Source: CAISIP01 sp031367285 (GTDB taxonomy: Bacteria > Pseudomonadota > Gammaproteobacteria > Burkholderiales > Burkholderiaceae_C). Taken from it: a stretch of 31,318 bases of DNA. The notes beneath the pieces are model-generated. The model was not told where the DNA came from, did not search any database, and saw nothing but the letters and a program-made list of their open reading frames with translations. A program made the position numbers and the translations under genes. Shown one piece after another: positions 15,489 through 23,992 of the stretch (position 1 is its first letter; every line of letters begins with the position of its first letter). The DNA lies in contig JANLPN010000490.1 of NCBI GenBank assembly GCA_031367285.1, positions 1 to 31,318 on the forward strand, given 5' to 3'.

Positions 15489-16148
15489 ATGAGTGATGCC
15501 AAAGTTTTCCCTCCCGGTGTAAGCCCCGAAGCTGCAAAGTTGCTGGAGCGCGCCTATGCGCTGGACAGCGACGAAAAATCGCGGGCGCTGTACCGTGACT
15601 GGGCTGAGACCTATGACGAGACCATGCTCAAAGGCCTCAACTACCTTTCGCCGGCCAAGGTGGCGGACTTGCTGGCGCTGCACCTGGCCGATCGCAAGGC
15701 CGCAGTGCTGGACATTGGTTGTGGCACTGGCCTGGCAGCGCAGGGACTGGCTGCGCATGGCTTCACCACCATAGACGGGCTGGACGTGTCGCCCGAGATG
15801 ATGCGGGTGGCAGCGCGCCGGGGTGTGTACCGCAATTTCATCGCGGCCGACCTGAACCGGCCGCTGGATATTGCCAACGACAGCTACGGAGGCATGGGTT
15901 GTTCGGGCACCTTCACCCACGGGCACGTGGACGCCCGCTGCCTGGACGAATTGTTTCGTGTGCTCAAGCCGGGTGCACCGTTTGCGTTTACCGTCAAGCT
16001 CGAAGTCTGGGAGCCGCTGGGCTTCAAGGACAAACTGGGCGCCTTGATGGAGTGCGGCCGCATCACCGAACGCGCTTTCGCGCACGACCGCCACTACGAC
16101 ACCTCGACCCAGCCCGACGGCGTGTTCTGCGTCTACGAGCGGGTTTGA
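15489..16148 (+). CDS. SAM-dependent class I methyltransferase
   Basis: A 219-residue protein with the SAM-binding motif I VLDIGCGTG (residues 73-81), followed by the acidic end of strand 2 in GLDVSPEMM. The N-terminal YRDWAETYDETM segment is common to UbiE/TPR-methyltransferase-like enzymes. Substrate is unknown. The ATG at 15489 is chosen because the promoter hexamer TACACT stands 6 nt upstream, suggesting a leaderless mRNA; the frame is open for 20 codons more upstream without similarity. It is separated from the catabolic cluster by the oxygenase relic and is probably independent. Convergent with the lipoprotein gene. Confidence 0.87.
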   Translation: MSDAKVFPPGVSPEAAKLLERAYALDSDEKSRALYRDWAETYDETMLKGLNYLSPAKVADLLALHLADRKAAVLDIGCGTGLAAQGLAAHGFTTIDGLDVSPEMMRVAARRGVYRNFIAADLNRPLDIANDSYGGMGCSGTFTHGHVDARCLDELFRVLKPGAPFAFTVKLEVWEPLGFKDKLGALMECGRITERAFAHDRHYDTSTQPDGVFCVYERV

Positions 16149-16204
16149 AAGACGCCCTTGCACGTCCTGTAAGAGGCACTGAACGGTAGCCGGTTTGCCG
16201 CTTC

Positions 16205-17005
16205 TCAGGGCTTGGCGCGTTGTTCAAGTTCGGCGCAGTGGTCCACCGGCGGCACGGCCGGTGTTTCCCACACCACGTCGGCGCCTGAACGCAGGGCTTG
16301 GTCGCCTTGGCCTGCGACTGCCAGTACCACCCGGGTTCGCAGCGCAAGCGGCAAATGCGTCGGCACGCCAAGGCCCCGCAACACGTGCCCACCACCCGCC
16401 ACCAGCAACACGGCCTTGCCGGGCTTGAGCGCCGTGGCCGCAGTCTGGGCCATGGCCGCGTCGCGCGCAATCTGGATACGCGTCATGGGGGCTATCTGGT
16501 TCTCGGGCAGCAACATGCAGTGGCCGCCGCGGATTTTGTCGCGTTGTTGCCCCAGGGCAGCCGGCTCGAGGCGCCTGTCCAGTGACTCGTCGGCCATGGC
16601 CGAACGCATCGCGTCGCGCGCCAGGTTGGCGCCCAGCACCGGTACACCGCTGCGCACCGCGGCCATCACGACCGGCCCGTAATTGGCCCAGGGCCAACCG
16701 GCCTCGGTCCAACGCAAGGCCAGCTGTACCTCGGCTTGCGTGGCGTCGCGCGCCAGGCCCTGGGTGGAGCGCCCCTGTTCCGCCATCTCCATGGCCAGCG
16801 CCGCGAGTTGCTCCCGGCGCGCCAATTCCAGCACCACGGCGCGCTCCAGAGCCTGGTGGTCCGGGGCGTCGTGTTGTTCGCCCAGCAAGATCACGTCGGC
16901 GGGAAGCAGGGCCCCGACACGCTCGGCTACGTCAATGGGCTGGGTGGCACAAGCCTGCAAAAGGCAACACAAGGCCAGGGACAACACCCGTGTTGCACCG
17001 GCCAC
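16205..17005 (-). CDS. ChaN-family haem-binding-like lipoprotein
   Basis: Predicted lipoprotein of the ChaN/PhuW (DUF399, Tiki-like) family. The signal peptide hydrophobic run VLSLALCCLL ends in the lipobox L-Q-A-C. The family motif LLGEQHDAPDHQ follows soon after, and a VLLVAGGGHVLRGLGVP segment lies near the end. Known members bind haem or are linked to iron uptake. I start it at GTG (17003-17005), giving a compact 18-residue signal; the frame extends to a TTG at 17057-17059 (284 residues), which would leave an unusually long N-terminal region. Membrane-anchored, periplasmic role expected. No haem genes are adjacent. Confidence 0.8.
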   Translation of the reverse strand: MAGATRVLSLALCCLLQACATQPIDVAERVGALLPADVILLGEQHDAPDHQALERAVVLELARREQLAALAMEMAEQGRSTQGLARDATQAEVQLALRWTEAGWPWANYGPVVMAAVRSGVPVLGANLARDAMRSAMADESLDRRLEPAALGQQRDKIRGGHCMLLPENQIAPMTRIQIARDAAMAQTAATALKPGKAVLLVAGGGHVLRGLGVPTHLPLALRTRVVLAVAGQGDQALRSGADVVWETPAVPPVDHCAELEQRAKP

Positions 17006-17130
17006 CGTGCTGTAGTGCCGAGGCTGGGCGGAGTTGGTGACGACGTAACTTGGGTACAAGCCAGTCCCTGCCGAAACTTCGTTTTTGCGGCGAGCACAGG
17101 CAGTTCAGTCGCAGCTAAAGATTCACGGCC

Positions 17131-17442
17131 TCAGTGCACAACGACTGGATTCTGGGCCAGCGTGGCGTAGCCGTCCAGCGTTTCCTCGACTTCTTCCTGC
17201 GTGGGTGTTTTTACCTGCCAGGCCGCAATTTGCTGCTGGAAAAGTTCGGCCCAGGAGCCGTCGAGGTACAGCTCTTTGCCGACCCGTTTGTCGACAATCT
17301 CGAAGCCGTGGCGCGCCATCATCGGAACGGGCTTTTTTTGCGCCGCCTCGTCAAGCGCCAGTTGTGCCTTGGCCTGCGCGTCCGGCGCATTGGCCAGCAT
17401 GTGGGTGACGGAAAAGGTGTCGGAATCGTACAGCGTGTGCAT
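17131..17442 (-). CDS. DUF3567-family protein
   Basis: A 103-residue soluble protein. The opening MHTLYDSDTFSV, the middle RHGFEIVDKR and GKELYLDGSWAELF, and the TQEEVEETLDGYATLAQNPV ending match my recollection of the DUF3567 family, which is restricted to betaproteobacteria. Function is unknown. It starts at ATG (17440-17442) and stands alone, with 145 bp to the next gene upstream on the same strand. Useful mainly as a taxonomic marker. Confidence 0.75.
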   Translation of the reverse strand: MHTLYDSDTFSVTHMLANAPDAQAKAQLALDEAAQKKPVPMMARHGFEIVDKRVGKELYLDGSWAELFQQQIAAWQVKTPTQEEVEETLDGYATLAQNPVVVH

Positions 17443-17587
17443 GGGGGTATTGTCCCGTAATAGTCAGCAAGCAGCTTGTCCGTGAATAAGCCGGGGTTGC
17501 GCATGCGGACTTTCGGGCAACTTCCCGTGCACTTGGCAGCGAGGGCCGCGATTTCAAGGCCTGGCGCCGCATTCGGGCATAACAGCC

Positions 17588-18748
17588 TCAGGGCGCGGCC
17601 GTGGAGCGCCACTGCTGGTCCACAAAGTCGCCGTTCGCCTCGGTTACCCGTATGCGGGCCGGCATGTACGCCAGCGCGGGCGCCAGCCAGACCTCGACCT
17701 TCTGGTCGAAGTCCTTGCGCGGATTACACAGCAGCCTGATGGTTGCCAATTCACCACCCGGCAAGCGCAGTTTCTCTTCGGCATCCACCGTAAATACCCA
17801 GGTATCGGCGGCGCGCCGGCTCACTGTCTGCACGGTGATGGTGGTGCCTAGGGGGTATTTTTGGGGCTCACCCGCAACCATGGCCGCGAGCTGTATGAAC
17901 ACGCTGAGCCGGTCCTGTGCCCCGGGCAACAAGCTGGCCTCGGGTGTGTTGGCGCTGAACGTTACCCGGCCCTTGTCGCGCTCAAAGTGGGCGGCCTGCT
18001 CGGAGCGGGTTTTGTCCGCAAAACGGTCCGGCGCAAGCCCATCAGCGGTCATGTGGCCGGCGCTGGAGAAAACGCGTGCGCCAAGCAGGAAGGCGCTGAC
18101 CTCCAGGCGCGCGTTGTAGGTGCTGCCATCCTGCAGCCAGAGCAACTCGGCCGAAGCCGTGTAGTCCATCTTCGATTGCCGGCCGGTGGCGTTGTATTTA
18201 AGGCGAACCGAACCGGGCACGGTGTAGCTTCGCGCCACCAGCGCCGCGTCTTTGGTCAGCGGCGCAACGGCTGCCTGTGCCGTCGGCGTAGGTGGCGACG
18301 AAGCGGCAGCCGGGGCCTGCGCCAACGGCTGGGGAGCAGGGGCTGATGCCGGGGCGTTGGGGGCGGCGGCTTGCTGGGGCGCGAGCGGAGCGCCCAAGTC
18401 GTACCGAGGCGCTTCCGGCTCCGGGACGGCCGCGGCTTGCCCGCTACTCCGTGGCTTGGCGACCGGTGTTGGTGCCAGCACAGGTTTGGTTTCGCTCAAG
18501 CTGTGCGCCGCGGGTGCGGGCGGCGGCACATAAGCGGCAGGAGCTTCGGCCTGGGCTGCCGGCGCATTGATCTGCAGCGTGCGCGTGGTGAAAGCACGGG
18601 TCGAAATCGGATCGGGCGCATCCAGCAAAAGTGGTGTGTTGTGCAGCAGCACCAGATGTGCCAGCAGCACCGCGCCGGTCAAAACCGCCAGGTGGCGGCC
18701 GAAAATAGTGCTGGATAAGGGGAGCGCGCCGGCCTGTGCCTTTTGCAT
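17588..18748 (-). CDS. DUF3108-domain envelope protein with Pro/Ala-rich linker
   Basis: A 386-residue protein. Residues ~18-38 form one N-terminal membrane anchor (HLAVLTGAVLLAHLVLL). Residues ~60-165 are a Pro/Ala-rich, TonB-like linker. The rest (from about SVRLKYNATGRQ) is a DUF3108 domain: KMDYTASAELLW, FSANTPEASLLPGAQDRLSVFIQLA, and the KVEVWLAPALAYMPARIRV segment typical of it. The domain is expected in the periplasm. The start codon is at 18746-18748; the frame remains open for 254 further codons antisense to the neighbouring hydrolase gene, which is clearly non-coding. Only 18 bp separate it from the divergent gene. Confidence 0.82.
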   Translation of the reverse strand: MQKAQAGALPLSSTIFGRHLAVLTGAVLLAHLVLLHNTPLLLDAPDPISTRAFTTRTLQINAPAAQAEAPAAYVPPPAPAAHSLSETKPVLAPTPVAKPRSSGQAAAVPEPEAPRYDLGAPLAPQQAAAPNAPASAPAPQPLAQAPAAASSPPTPTAQAAVAPLTKDAALVARSYTVPGSVRLKYNATGRQSKMDYTASAELLWLQDGSTYNARLEVSAFLLGARVFSSAGHMTADGLAPDRFADKTRSEQAAHFERDKGRVTFSANTPEASLLPGAQDRLSVFIQLAAMVAGEPQKYPLGTTITVQTVSRRAADTWVFTVDAEEKLRLPGGELATIRLLCNPRKDFDQKVEVWLAPALAYMPARIRVTEANGDFVDQQWRSTAAP

Positions 18749-18754
18749 CTGAAA

Positions 18755-18760
18755 TACACT
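18755..18760 (+). promoter_or_regulatory. TACACT -10-like hexamer six bases before the FAH-family ATG
   Basis: Same hexamer and same 6-nt distance to the ATG as at 15477. A -35 element is not recognisable at 16-18 bp, so this rests on the shared spacing only. Confidence 0.35.
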
Positions 18761-18766
18761 GCTTCC

Positions 18767-19777
18767 ATGAAACTGGCAACGATCAAAGACGGCTCCCGCG
18801 ATGGCCAGCTGGTGGTGGTGTCGCGGGACCTTTCCACCGCGCATTATGCGACCGGCATCGCCAACCAGCTGCAGCATGTGCTGGATGACTGGAACTTCAT
18901 TTCGCCGCAATTGCAGGACCTGTACGACACGCTCAATAGCGGTAAAACCCGCCACGCGTTTCCGCTCGACGCCAGGCAATGCATGGCGCCCCTGCCGCGC
19001 GCCTACCAGTGGGCCGACGGCTCGGCCTACATCAACCATGTGGAACTGGTGCGGGCAGCGCGCAAGGCCGAGGTGCCCGCGAGTTTTTACACCGACCCCC
19101 TGATGTACCAGGGTGGCAGCGATGATTTCCTGGGGCCCTGCGACGACGTGGTCTGCCCATCGGAAGAGTTCGGCATTGATTTTGAAGCCGAGGTGGCCGT
19201 GGTCACCGCCGACGTTCCCAAGGGTGCCACGCCCGAACGCGCGCTGGACGGTATCCGGCTGCTGATGCTGGCCAATGACGTGAGCCTGCGCAACCTGATT
19301 CCCGAGGAGCTTGCCAAGGGTTTTGGTTTCTTCCAGAGCAAACCGGCCACCGCATTCAGCCCGGTGGCCGTCACGCTGGACGAACTGGGCGATGCCTGGG
19401 ACAAGGGCCGGGTAAACCTGACACTGCAATCGACCTGGAACGGGCGCAAGGTGGGCCTGTGTGATGCCGGGCCGGAGATGACGTTCCACTTCGGCCAGCT
19501 GATTGCGCATATCTGCAAGACGCGCAACGTACGCGCCGGCTCCATCGTGGGTTCGGGCACGGTCAGCAACAAAGGCGTGACGGCGAATGGGCGCACCAAT
19601 TGGCCCAAGGGTTACAGCTGCATCGCTGAAAAACGTGCCATGGAAACCATCCAGGACGGCAAACCCACCACTGAATTCATGCGTTACGGCGACACCATCC
19701 GCATCGAGATGAAAGGCAAAGACGGCCAGAGCATCTTTGGCGCCATCGACCAGAAAATCAGTGCGGCAACTGGTTGA
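18767..19777 (+). CDS. Fumarylacetoacetate hydrolase (FAH) family protein
   Basis: A 336-residue member of the FAH superfamily, which contains metal-dependent C-C hydrolases, decarboxylases and hydratases acting on 2-oxo acids. The divalent-metal ligands are seen in DFEAEVAVV (E140, E142) and LANDVS (D171); GSGTVSN, the WPKGYSCIAE segment and the YGDTIRIEM end are also typical. Length matches the longer FAA-hydrolase group. It could act in tyrosine/homogentisate breakdown or process a ring-cleavage product, but no hmgA or maiA is next to it. ATG at 18767, 18 bp from a divergent gene. The last 20 bp overlap the 3' end of the convergent MarC gene. Confidence 0.87.
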   Translation: MKLATIKDGSRDGQLVVVSRDLSTAHYATGIANQLQHVLDDWNFISPQLQDLYDTLNSGKTRHAFPLDARQCMAPLPRAYQWADGSAYINHVELVRAARKAEVPASFYTDPLMYQGGSDDFLGPCDDVVCPSEEFGIDFEAEVAVVTADVPKGATPERALDGIRLLMLANDVSLRNLIPEELAKGFGFFQSKPATAFSPVAVTLDELGDAWDKGRVNLTLQSTWNGRKVGLCDAGPEMTFHFGQLIAHICKTRNVRAGSIVGSGTVSNKGVTANGRTNWPKGYSCIAEKRAMETIQDGKPTTEFMRYGDTIRIEMKGKDGQSIFGAIDQKISAATG

Positions 19778-20357
19778 TAAAAAGCTTGAGGCCGCGCAGC
19801 AGCATCTCCACCGCCACGGCCACCAGAATCAGGCCCATCAGCCGCTCCACGGCCACCACGAAGCGCTCGCCCAGCACCTTCTGTATGCGTTCGGCCAGCA
19901 CCAGCACCACGGCACACACCAGCATGGTGACGCTCAGGGCGGCGATCCATTCCATGCGCCGCTCCGGCGCTTCGGACACCAGCAGCATCACGGTGGCCAG
20001 CGCGGACGGCCCGGCCAGCGCCGGCACGGCCAGGGGCACTACCAGCGGTTCGCCCACCATGGCCGGCACTTGCGCCTCGGGCGGCGGAAACACCATGCGC
20101 AGCGCGATCAAGAACAGGATCACGCCACCCGCGATCTGCAGCGACAGCCCGCTGAGGTTCATCACCCGCAGAAACGCGTCGCCCACGAACATAAAGGTCA
20201 GCAGCAGCGCAAACGCGATCAACACCTCGCGCACTATCACCCGGGTGCGCCGCTCGGGCGCCACATTGCGCAAGGCGTTGGCGAAAATCGGGATGCTGCC
20301 GAACGGATCCGTGATCAGCAGCAGCAGGACGGTGGCGGAGGCAAAGGTATAGGACAT
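19758..20357 (-). CDS. MarC-family integral membrane protein
   Basis: A 199-residue protein with six hydrophobic segments (from FASATVLLLLITDPFGSIPIF to VVAVERLMGLILVAVAVEMLL), the size and spacing of the MarC/UPF0056 family. The conserved DPFGSIPIF near the N-terminus and PLAVPALAGPSAL in the fourth segment are visible. Function of the family is unclear; the old link to multiple antibiotic resistance is not supported. The 3' end overlaps the FAH-family gene by 20 bp in convergent orientation, which could cause antisense effects. ATG on the minus strand at 20355-20357. Confidence 0.9.
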   Translation of the reverse strand: MSYTFASATVLLLLITDPFGSIPIFANALRNVAPERRTRVIVREVLIAFALLLTFMFVGDAFLRVMNLSGLSLQIAGGVILFLIALRMVFPPPEAQVPAMVGEPLVVPLAVPALAGPSALATVMLLVSEAPERRMEWIAALSVTMLVCAVVLVLAERIQKVLGERFVVAVERLMGLILVAVAVEMLLRGLKLFINQLPH

Positions 20358-20522
20358 GGCGGGCGCAGCAGATCGACATCACTGTTGGTCCGTCAGGATA
20401 ACTCTTCAGTAGCTGACACGGGAGTGCCGGGCACCACTGGGCCAAAGTATCCGGTCCCACCAGCAATTTGGCGGCATGATGTATTACCATCCCTGCTGTC
20501 GGTAACACTCAAGGAGCTTGCC

Positions 20523-20765
20523 ATGCCCACAGCATTGACCAGCAAGGGTCAGGTCACGATTCCAAAACGCATCCGGGATGCCCTGCAACTGTTGCCGGGG
20601 GTGCCTGTTGAGTTTTCCGTAAATGCGAGTGGTGAAGTGGTTCTGCATCCGGCACACGAAGGCAGGCATGGCGTCCGAACGGACCGCTTCGACGCGGTGC
20701 GCGGCCGCGCCGATATCAAGTGGCGTACCGATGATTTGATGAAGCTGCTGCGTTCAGACGACTGA
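20523..20765 (+). CDS. vapB: AbrB/VapB-type antitoxin
   Basis: An 80-residue protein with an N-terminal SpoVT-AbrB swapped-hairpin DNA-binding domain (LTSKGQVTIPKRIRDAL, residues 5-21), followed by a C-terminal toxin-binding tail. A clear AAGGAG motif precedes the ATG. Its stop overlaps the toxin start (TGATG), the usual antitoxin-toxin coupling. It should neutralise the PIN toxin and repress its own promoter. The reading frame is open well upstream over the MarC gene but without similarity. Confidence 0.9.
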   Translation: MPTALTSKGQVTIPKRIRDALQLLPGVPVEFSVNASGEVVLHPAHEGRHGVRTDRFDAVRGRADIKWRTDDLMKLLRSDD

Positions 20766-21163
20766 TGCTGCTTGTCGACACCAATGTTCTGGTGGACGTG
20801 CTGCAGAACGATCCGCAGTGGGCGGAGTGGTCGATAGGCCAATTGCGCGCCCAGGCGAAACTTCACGAACTGGCGATCAATCCGGTGGTTTATGCGGAAA
20901 TGTCTTTGTCCTTCGCGACCATCGAAGCGCTTGATGCCGTGGTGACCCGGATGGAGCTGTCACTGCAGCAGATTCCAAAGCCGGCGCTGTTTCTTGCCGC
21001 GAAGGCATTCGCCCAATACCGCAGGCGTGGTGGAAACAAGGCGCAGGTACTGCCGGACTTCTTCATCGGTGCGCATGCCGCCGTTCAAGGCTGGCCGCTG
21101 TTGACCCGCGATGCGAGGAGATTCAGGACTTACTTTCCGGGCATGGAGGTGTTGGCCCCTTGA
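20765..21163 (+). CDS. vapC: VapC-type PIN-domain ribonuclease toxin
   Basis: A 132-residue PIN-domain protein. The acidic active-site set is D5 (VDTNVL), E45 (VVYAEMS), D98 (LPDFFIGAHA) and D116 (LLTRDARRF), so it appears catalytically intact. VapC toxins cleave RNA, often tRNA or the 23S sarcin-ricin loop; the target here cannot be told. Coupled to the AbrB-type antitoxin. The pair lies between MarC and a less GC-rich hydrolase, which suggests an accessory insertion. Confidence 0.92.
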   Translation: MLLVDTNVLVDVLQNDPQWAEWSIGQLRAQAKLHELAINPVVYAEMSLSFATIEALDAVVTRMELSLQQIPKPALFLAAKAFAQYRRRGGNKAQVLPDFFIGAHAAVQGWPLLTRDARRFRTYFPGMEVLAP

Positions 21164-21228
21164 CGGGCCGAAGTCCCATTCGATCACGTCGGCACGTCGG
21201 AGCAGGTGATGGTTGCCCGATACCGTTC

Positions 21229-22404
21229 TTAGCGGCTTTGTGCTTTACGGGGCATGTCGTTCGGCCCAGCGAAACCGCGTGAGCCATTAAATCCGGCCGC
21301 GGAAACTTGATTGAGCTTTTGCACCGCTTCCTGATCAACCGGCCCTCCCTCCATCGCTGCCTTCAAACCCCGGAGAAGCGGTTGCAGCATTTTTTGCTCA
21401 TCTTCAGGCATCAGTGCCGCTACCACCGCTACCACCATGTCCCACTGGGGAAAAACATAAATTCTCTGGGCTTTGCGTCCGGCCGCGTAGAAAAATCGCA
21501 CGTTCCCAAGGTCGGGATTCTTGCCTGTAAACCAAAATAAGCCGTAGCCTGCGTCGTGAGGCCCATCCATTGGCATAACCGCATTCACGAACTCCTGGCT
21601 TAACAACTGAGCCCCGTTCCAGCGGCCTTGCTGGAGGTAGAGCTGCCCGATCTTGAGCATATCCATGGGACGCAACCTGAGCCCAAAATTGCCAAAATAC
21701 CTCCCTGCGCGATCCTTATAGTCCCATGGTGGTTTCGGGATTTGCAAGGGGCCAAAAAGAAGCGTCTGGGCAGCGTCGGGCAGACTTTGTCCGGTCGAGT
21801 CGCTGATGGCAATACCAACCAACGCCGGATCCAGTTCCCCATATTTAAATTTTGCGCCGGGTTTTTCGGCCAGCGGCAGCTTGATGCCCTCCCGAAGGGT
21901 GTCCAACGACGGATTGACGCCAGGGCTATCTCCCTTATCTTCCCACTGGAAACCTGATCGCATACGCATCGCATGCTCAAGTTGAATTGCTTGCAACTTG
22001 TCCCAATCGATATCCGCCACAAAAATTGGGCGTCGAATAATGACCGCAAGCGGGGTTGATAGCGAGGTTATCCTGCCCTCCAGCAAAAGGCGCCCGGCCA
22101 GAGTCGCAGTAATGGACTTGGGTATGGAGTACAGGGCATGGTTGTCGTCTCGCTCCACCTCCTTTTTGTAGCGCTCAAACACGAGGCGGCACGCCTGCAG
22201 AATCAAAAGGCCTCTGACGTCAAAGCCCTCGGTGTCGATTTCCTGGTTGAGCCTGAGCAGGGCCGTCGCCGACAGCTTGCTCTCCGTGACTGGAACTTGG
22301 GGGAAATCCTTGCCTACTGGCGCATCGCAGCCCGCCGCATGGGTGACGCCTGATACCAGCAAGAGCGACAAAAAGACCCAGCCAGGTGGTCTGACAATGC
22401 GCAT
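21229..22404 (-). CDS. Serine beta-lactamase-fold hydrolase (NylB/EstB-like)
   Basis: A 391-residue exported hydrolase. A Sec signal (FLSLLLVSGVTHA) is followed by a class C beta-lactamase-like domain: S93-x-x-K96 (SIPK), Y188 (FKYGELD), and GRKAQRIYVFP at the place of the KTG strand. Segments EHAMRMRSGFQW and GQLYLQQGRWNGAQLLS are typical of 6-aminohexanoate-dimer hydrolase-like and esterase members. A clinical beta-lactamase activity is not implied. A sampled 60-nt stretch is about 53% GC, lower than neighbouring genes, hinting at acquisition. ATG at 22402-22404 with a GAGGG motif upstream; divergent from dctA. Confidence 0.85.
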   Translation of the reverse strand: MRIVRPPGWVFLSLLLVSGVTHAAGCDAPVGKDFPQVPVTESKLSATALLRLNQEIDTEGFDVRGLLILQACRLVFERYKKEVERDDNHALYSIPKSITATLAGRLLLEGRITSLSTPLAVIIRRPIFVADIDWDKLQAIQLEHAMRMRSGFQWEDKGDSPGVNPSLDTLREGIKLPLAEKPGAKFKYGELDPALVGIAISDSTGQSLPDAAQTLLFGPLQIPKPPWDYKDRAGRYFGNFGLRLRPMDMLKIGQLYLQQGRWNGAQLLSQEFVNAVMPMDGPHDAGYGLFWFTGKNPDLGNVRFFYAAGRKAQRIYVFPQWDMVVAVVAALMPEDEQKMLQPLLRGLKAAMEGGPVDQEAVQKLNQVSAAGFNGSRGFAGPNDMPRKAQSR

Positions 22405-22570
22405 GGCATCACCCTCAAGATCGACAACAGGGACATCAGAACCCGTGCAGGGATTGATGTAGGAAGTGGCGTTTGGCGCAAAATAGTATCCGCGATGCCG
22501 CGGGCCGGGTAAAGCGGAGATTTATTGCTAACCCGACAAAACATGCCAACCGACAACGATGGAGACAGCC

Positions 22571-23914
22571 ATGGACAAGGATCCCACCCCGAAGCCAATT
22601 TACAAGTCGCTATATTTCCAGGTCATCACGGCCATCATCATCGGCGTGGTGCTGGGGCATTTCTTTCCTGCTACCGGCGAGGCCATGAAGCCGCTCGGCG
22701 ACGGTTTTATCAAGTTGATCAAAATGATCATCGCGCCCATCATCTTCTGCACCGTGGTGGTGGGCATCGCCGGCATGGAGGACATGAAGAAGGTCGGCAA
22801 GACCGGCGGCCTGGCACTGCTGTATTTCGAGATCGTCAGCAGCGTGGCCCTGGTGGTTGGCCTGCTGGTTATCAACCTGGTGCAACCCGGTGTGGGAATG
22901 AACGTGGACGCCAACACGCTGGACGGCAAAAGCGTTGCCGCCTTCACTGGGCCGGGCAAGATGGCCAGCACCACCGACTTCCTGCTGAACGTGATTCCCA
23001 GCACCGTGGTCGATGCGTTTGCCAAGGGCGAAATCCTGCAGGTGCTGCTGTTCGCCGTGATGTTCGGTTTTGCACTGCACAAGTTCGGTGGGCGCGGCAC
23101 CCTGGTGTTCGATTTCATAGAGAAGTTCTCGCACGTTTTGTTCAGCATCGTCGGCTACATCATGAAGGTGGCACCCATTGGTGCGTTTGGCGCCATGGCC
23201 TTTACCATAGGCAAATACGGTGTCGGTTCGCTGGTGTCGCTGGGCGCGCTGATGGCCACGTTCTATACCACCTGCCTGATATTCATCTTCGTGGTGTTGG
23301 GCGGCATCGCCCGCTTCAACGGCTTCTCGATCTGGAAGTTCATCAAGTACATCAAGGAGGAGTTGCTGATTGTTCTGGGTACGTCGTCCAGCGAGGCCGC
23401 GTTGCCGCGCATGATGACCAAGATGGAAAATTTGGGCGCCAAGAAATCGGTGGTTGGCCTGGTGATACCGACCGGTTATTCGTTCAACCTGGACGGCACC
23501 TCGATCTACCTGACCATGGCCGCCGTGTTTATCGCTCAGGCCACCAACACCCCCATGACTATCACCCAGCAAATCGCCTTGCTGCTGGTGCTGCTGCTCA
23601 CGTCCAAGGGTGCGGCGGGTGTCACCGGCAGCGGCTTTATCGTGCTGGCGGCGACCTTGTCGGCGGTAGGCCATGTGCCGGTGGCGGGGCTGGCCCTGAT
23701 CCTGGGCATCGACCGCTTCATGTCCGAGGCACGGGCCTTGACCAACCTGATCGGCAATGGCGTAGCCACCATCGTGGTTGCCAAATGGACCGGCGACCTG
23801 GACACCGACCGCCTGCGGCGCCAACTCGACAACGAAAGCGCCATCGATGCGGATGAGCCCGAGGCCGTGCTAGACGTGGTTGATCAGCACATGCCGGCGT
23901 CCGCGCCACACTGA
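22571..23914 (+). CDS. dctA: C4-dicarboxylate:cation symporter DctA
   Basis: A 447-residue DAACS-family carrier for succinate, fumarate, malate and related acids in the inner membrane. Family hallmarks are GTSSSEAALPRMM (hairpin 1), SFNLDGTSIYLTMAAVFIAQA, TSKGAAGVTGSGFIVLAATL, and GIDRFMSEARALTNLIGNG. The start is the ATG at 22571, which has GGAGAC 4 nt before it; an in-frame ATG at 22559 lacks that advantage. The 166-bp gap to the divergent hydrolase gene should hold the promoter, but I could not identify it convincingly. Stand-alone gene with no dctBD nearby. Confidence 0.95.
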   Translation: MDKDPTPKPIYKSLYFQVITAIIIGVVLGHFFPATGEAMKPLGDGFIKLIKMIIAPIIFCTVVVGIAGMEDMKKVGKTGGLALLYFEIVSSVALVVGLLVINLVQPGVGMNVDANTLDGKSVAAFTGPGKMASTTDFLLNVIPSTVVDAFAKGEILQVLLFAVMFGFALHKFGGRGTLVFDFIEKFSHVLFSIVGYIMKVAPIGAFGAMAFTIGKYGVGSLVSLGALMATFYTTCLIFIFVVLGGIARFNGFSIWKFIKYIKEELLIVLGTSSSEAALPRMMTKMENLGAKKSVVGLVIPTGYSFNLDGTSIYLTMAAVFIAQATNTPMTITQQIALLLVLLLTSKGAAGVTGSGFIVLAATLSAVGHVPVAGLALILGIDRFMSEARALTNLIGNGVATIVVAKWTGDLDTDRLRRQLDNESAIDADEPEAVLDVVDQHMPASAPH

Positions 23915-23958
23915 GCAAAACCACGGCTGGAAAGGCCTGGGCGCGCTGTCCGGCAGCC

Positions 23959-23986
23959 TTGCTCCCTCATCGGGATGGCAGATAAT
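23959..23986 (+). promoter_or_regulatory. Candidate leaderless promoter of the DUF2946 gene
   Basis: TTGCTC (23959-23964), 16-bp spacer, GATAAT (23981-23986, 5 of 6 matches). Transcription is predicted to start at or within a base of the ATG at 23993, which is 6 nt after the hexamer. Confidence 0.5.
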
Positions 23987-23992
23987 CCATTG

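Noticed and set aside
18749..19510. Open frame extending the DUF3108 gene 254 codons upstream on the minus strand
   Set aside because: It is antisense to the well-supported FAH-family gene and is a GC-rich shadow frame.
20479..20494. GATG-N6-CATC repeat as a VapBC operator
   Set aside because: Arms are only 4 bp and could be chance; no clear promoter overlaps.
21229..22404. Antibiotic-resistance beta-lactamase
   Set aside because: SxxK and Tyr are present but the YGE and GRKAQ motifs fit NylB/EstB-like esterases or amidases rather than a class C beta-lactamase.
22516..22528. Possible sigma-54 promoter before dctA (GG ... GC with TTGCT)
   Set aside because: The GG-to-GC spacing is 9 nt rather than the required 10, and the -24 element is poor.
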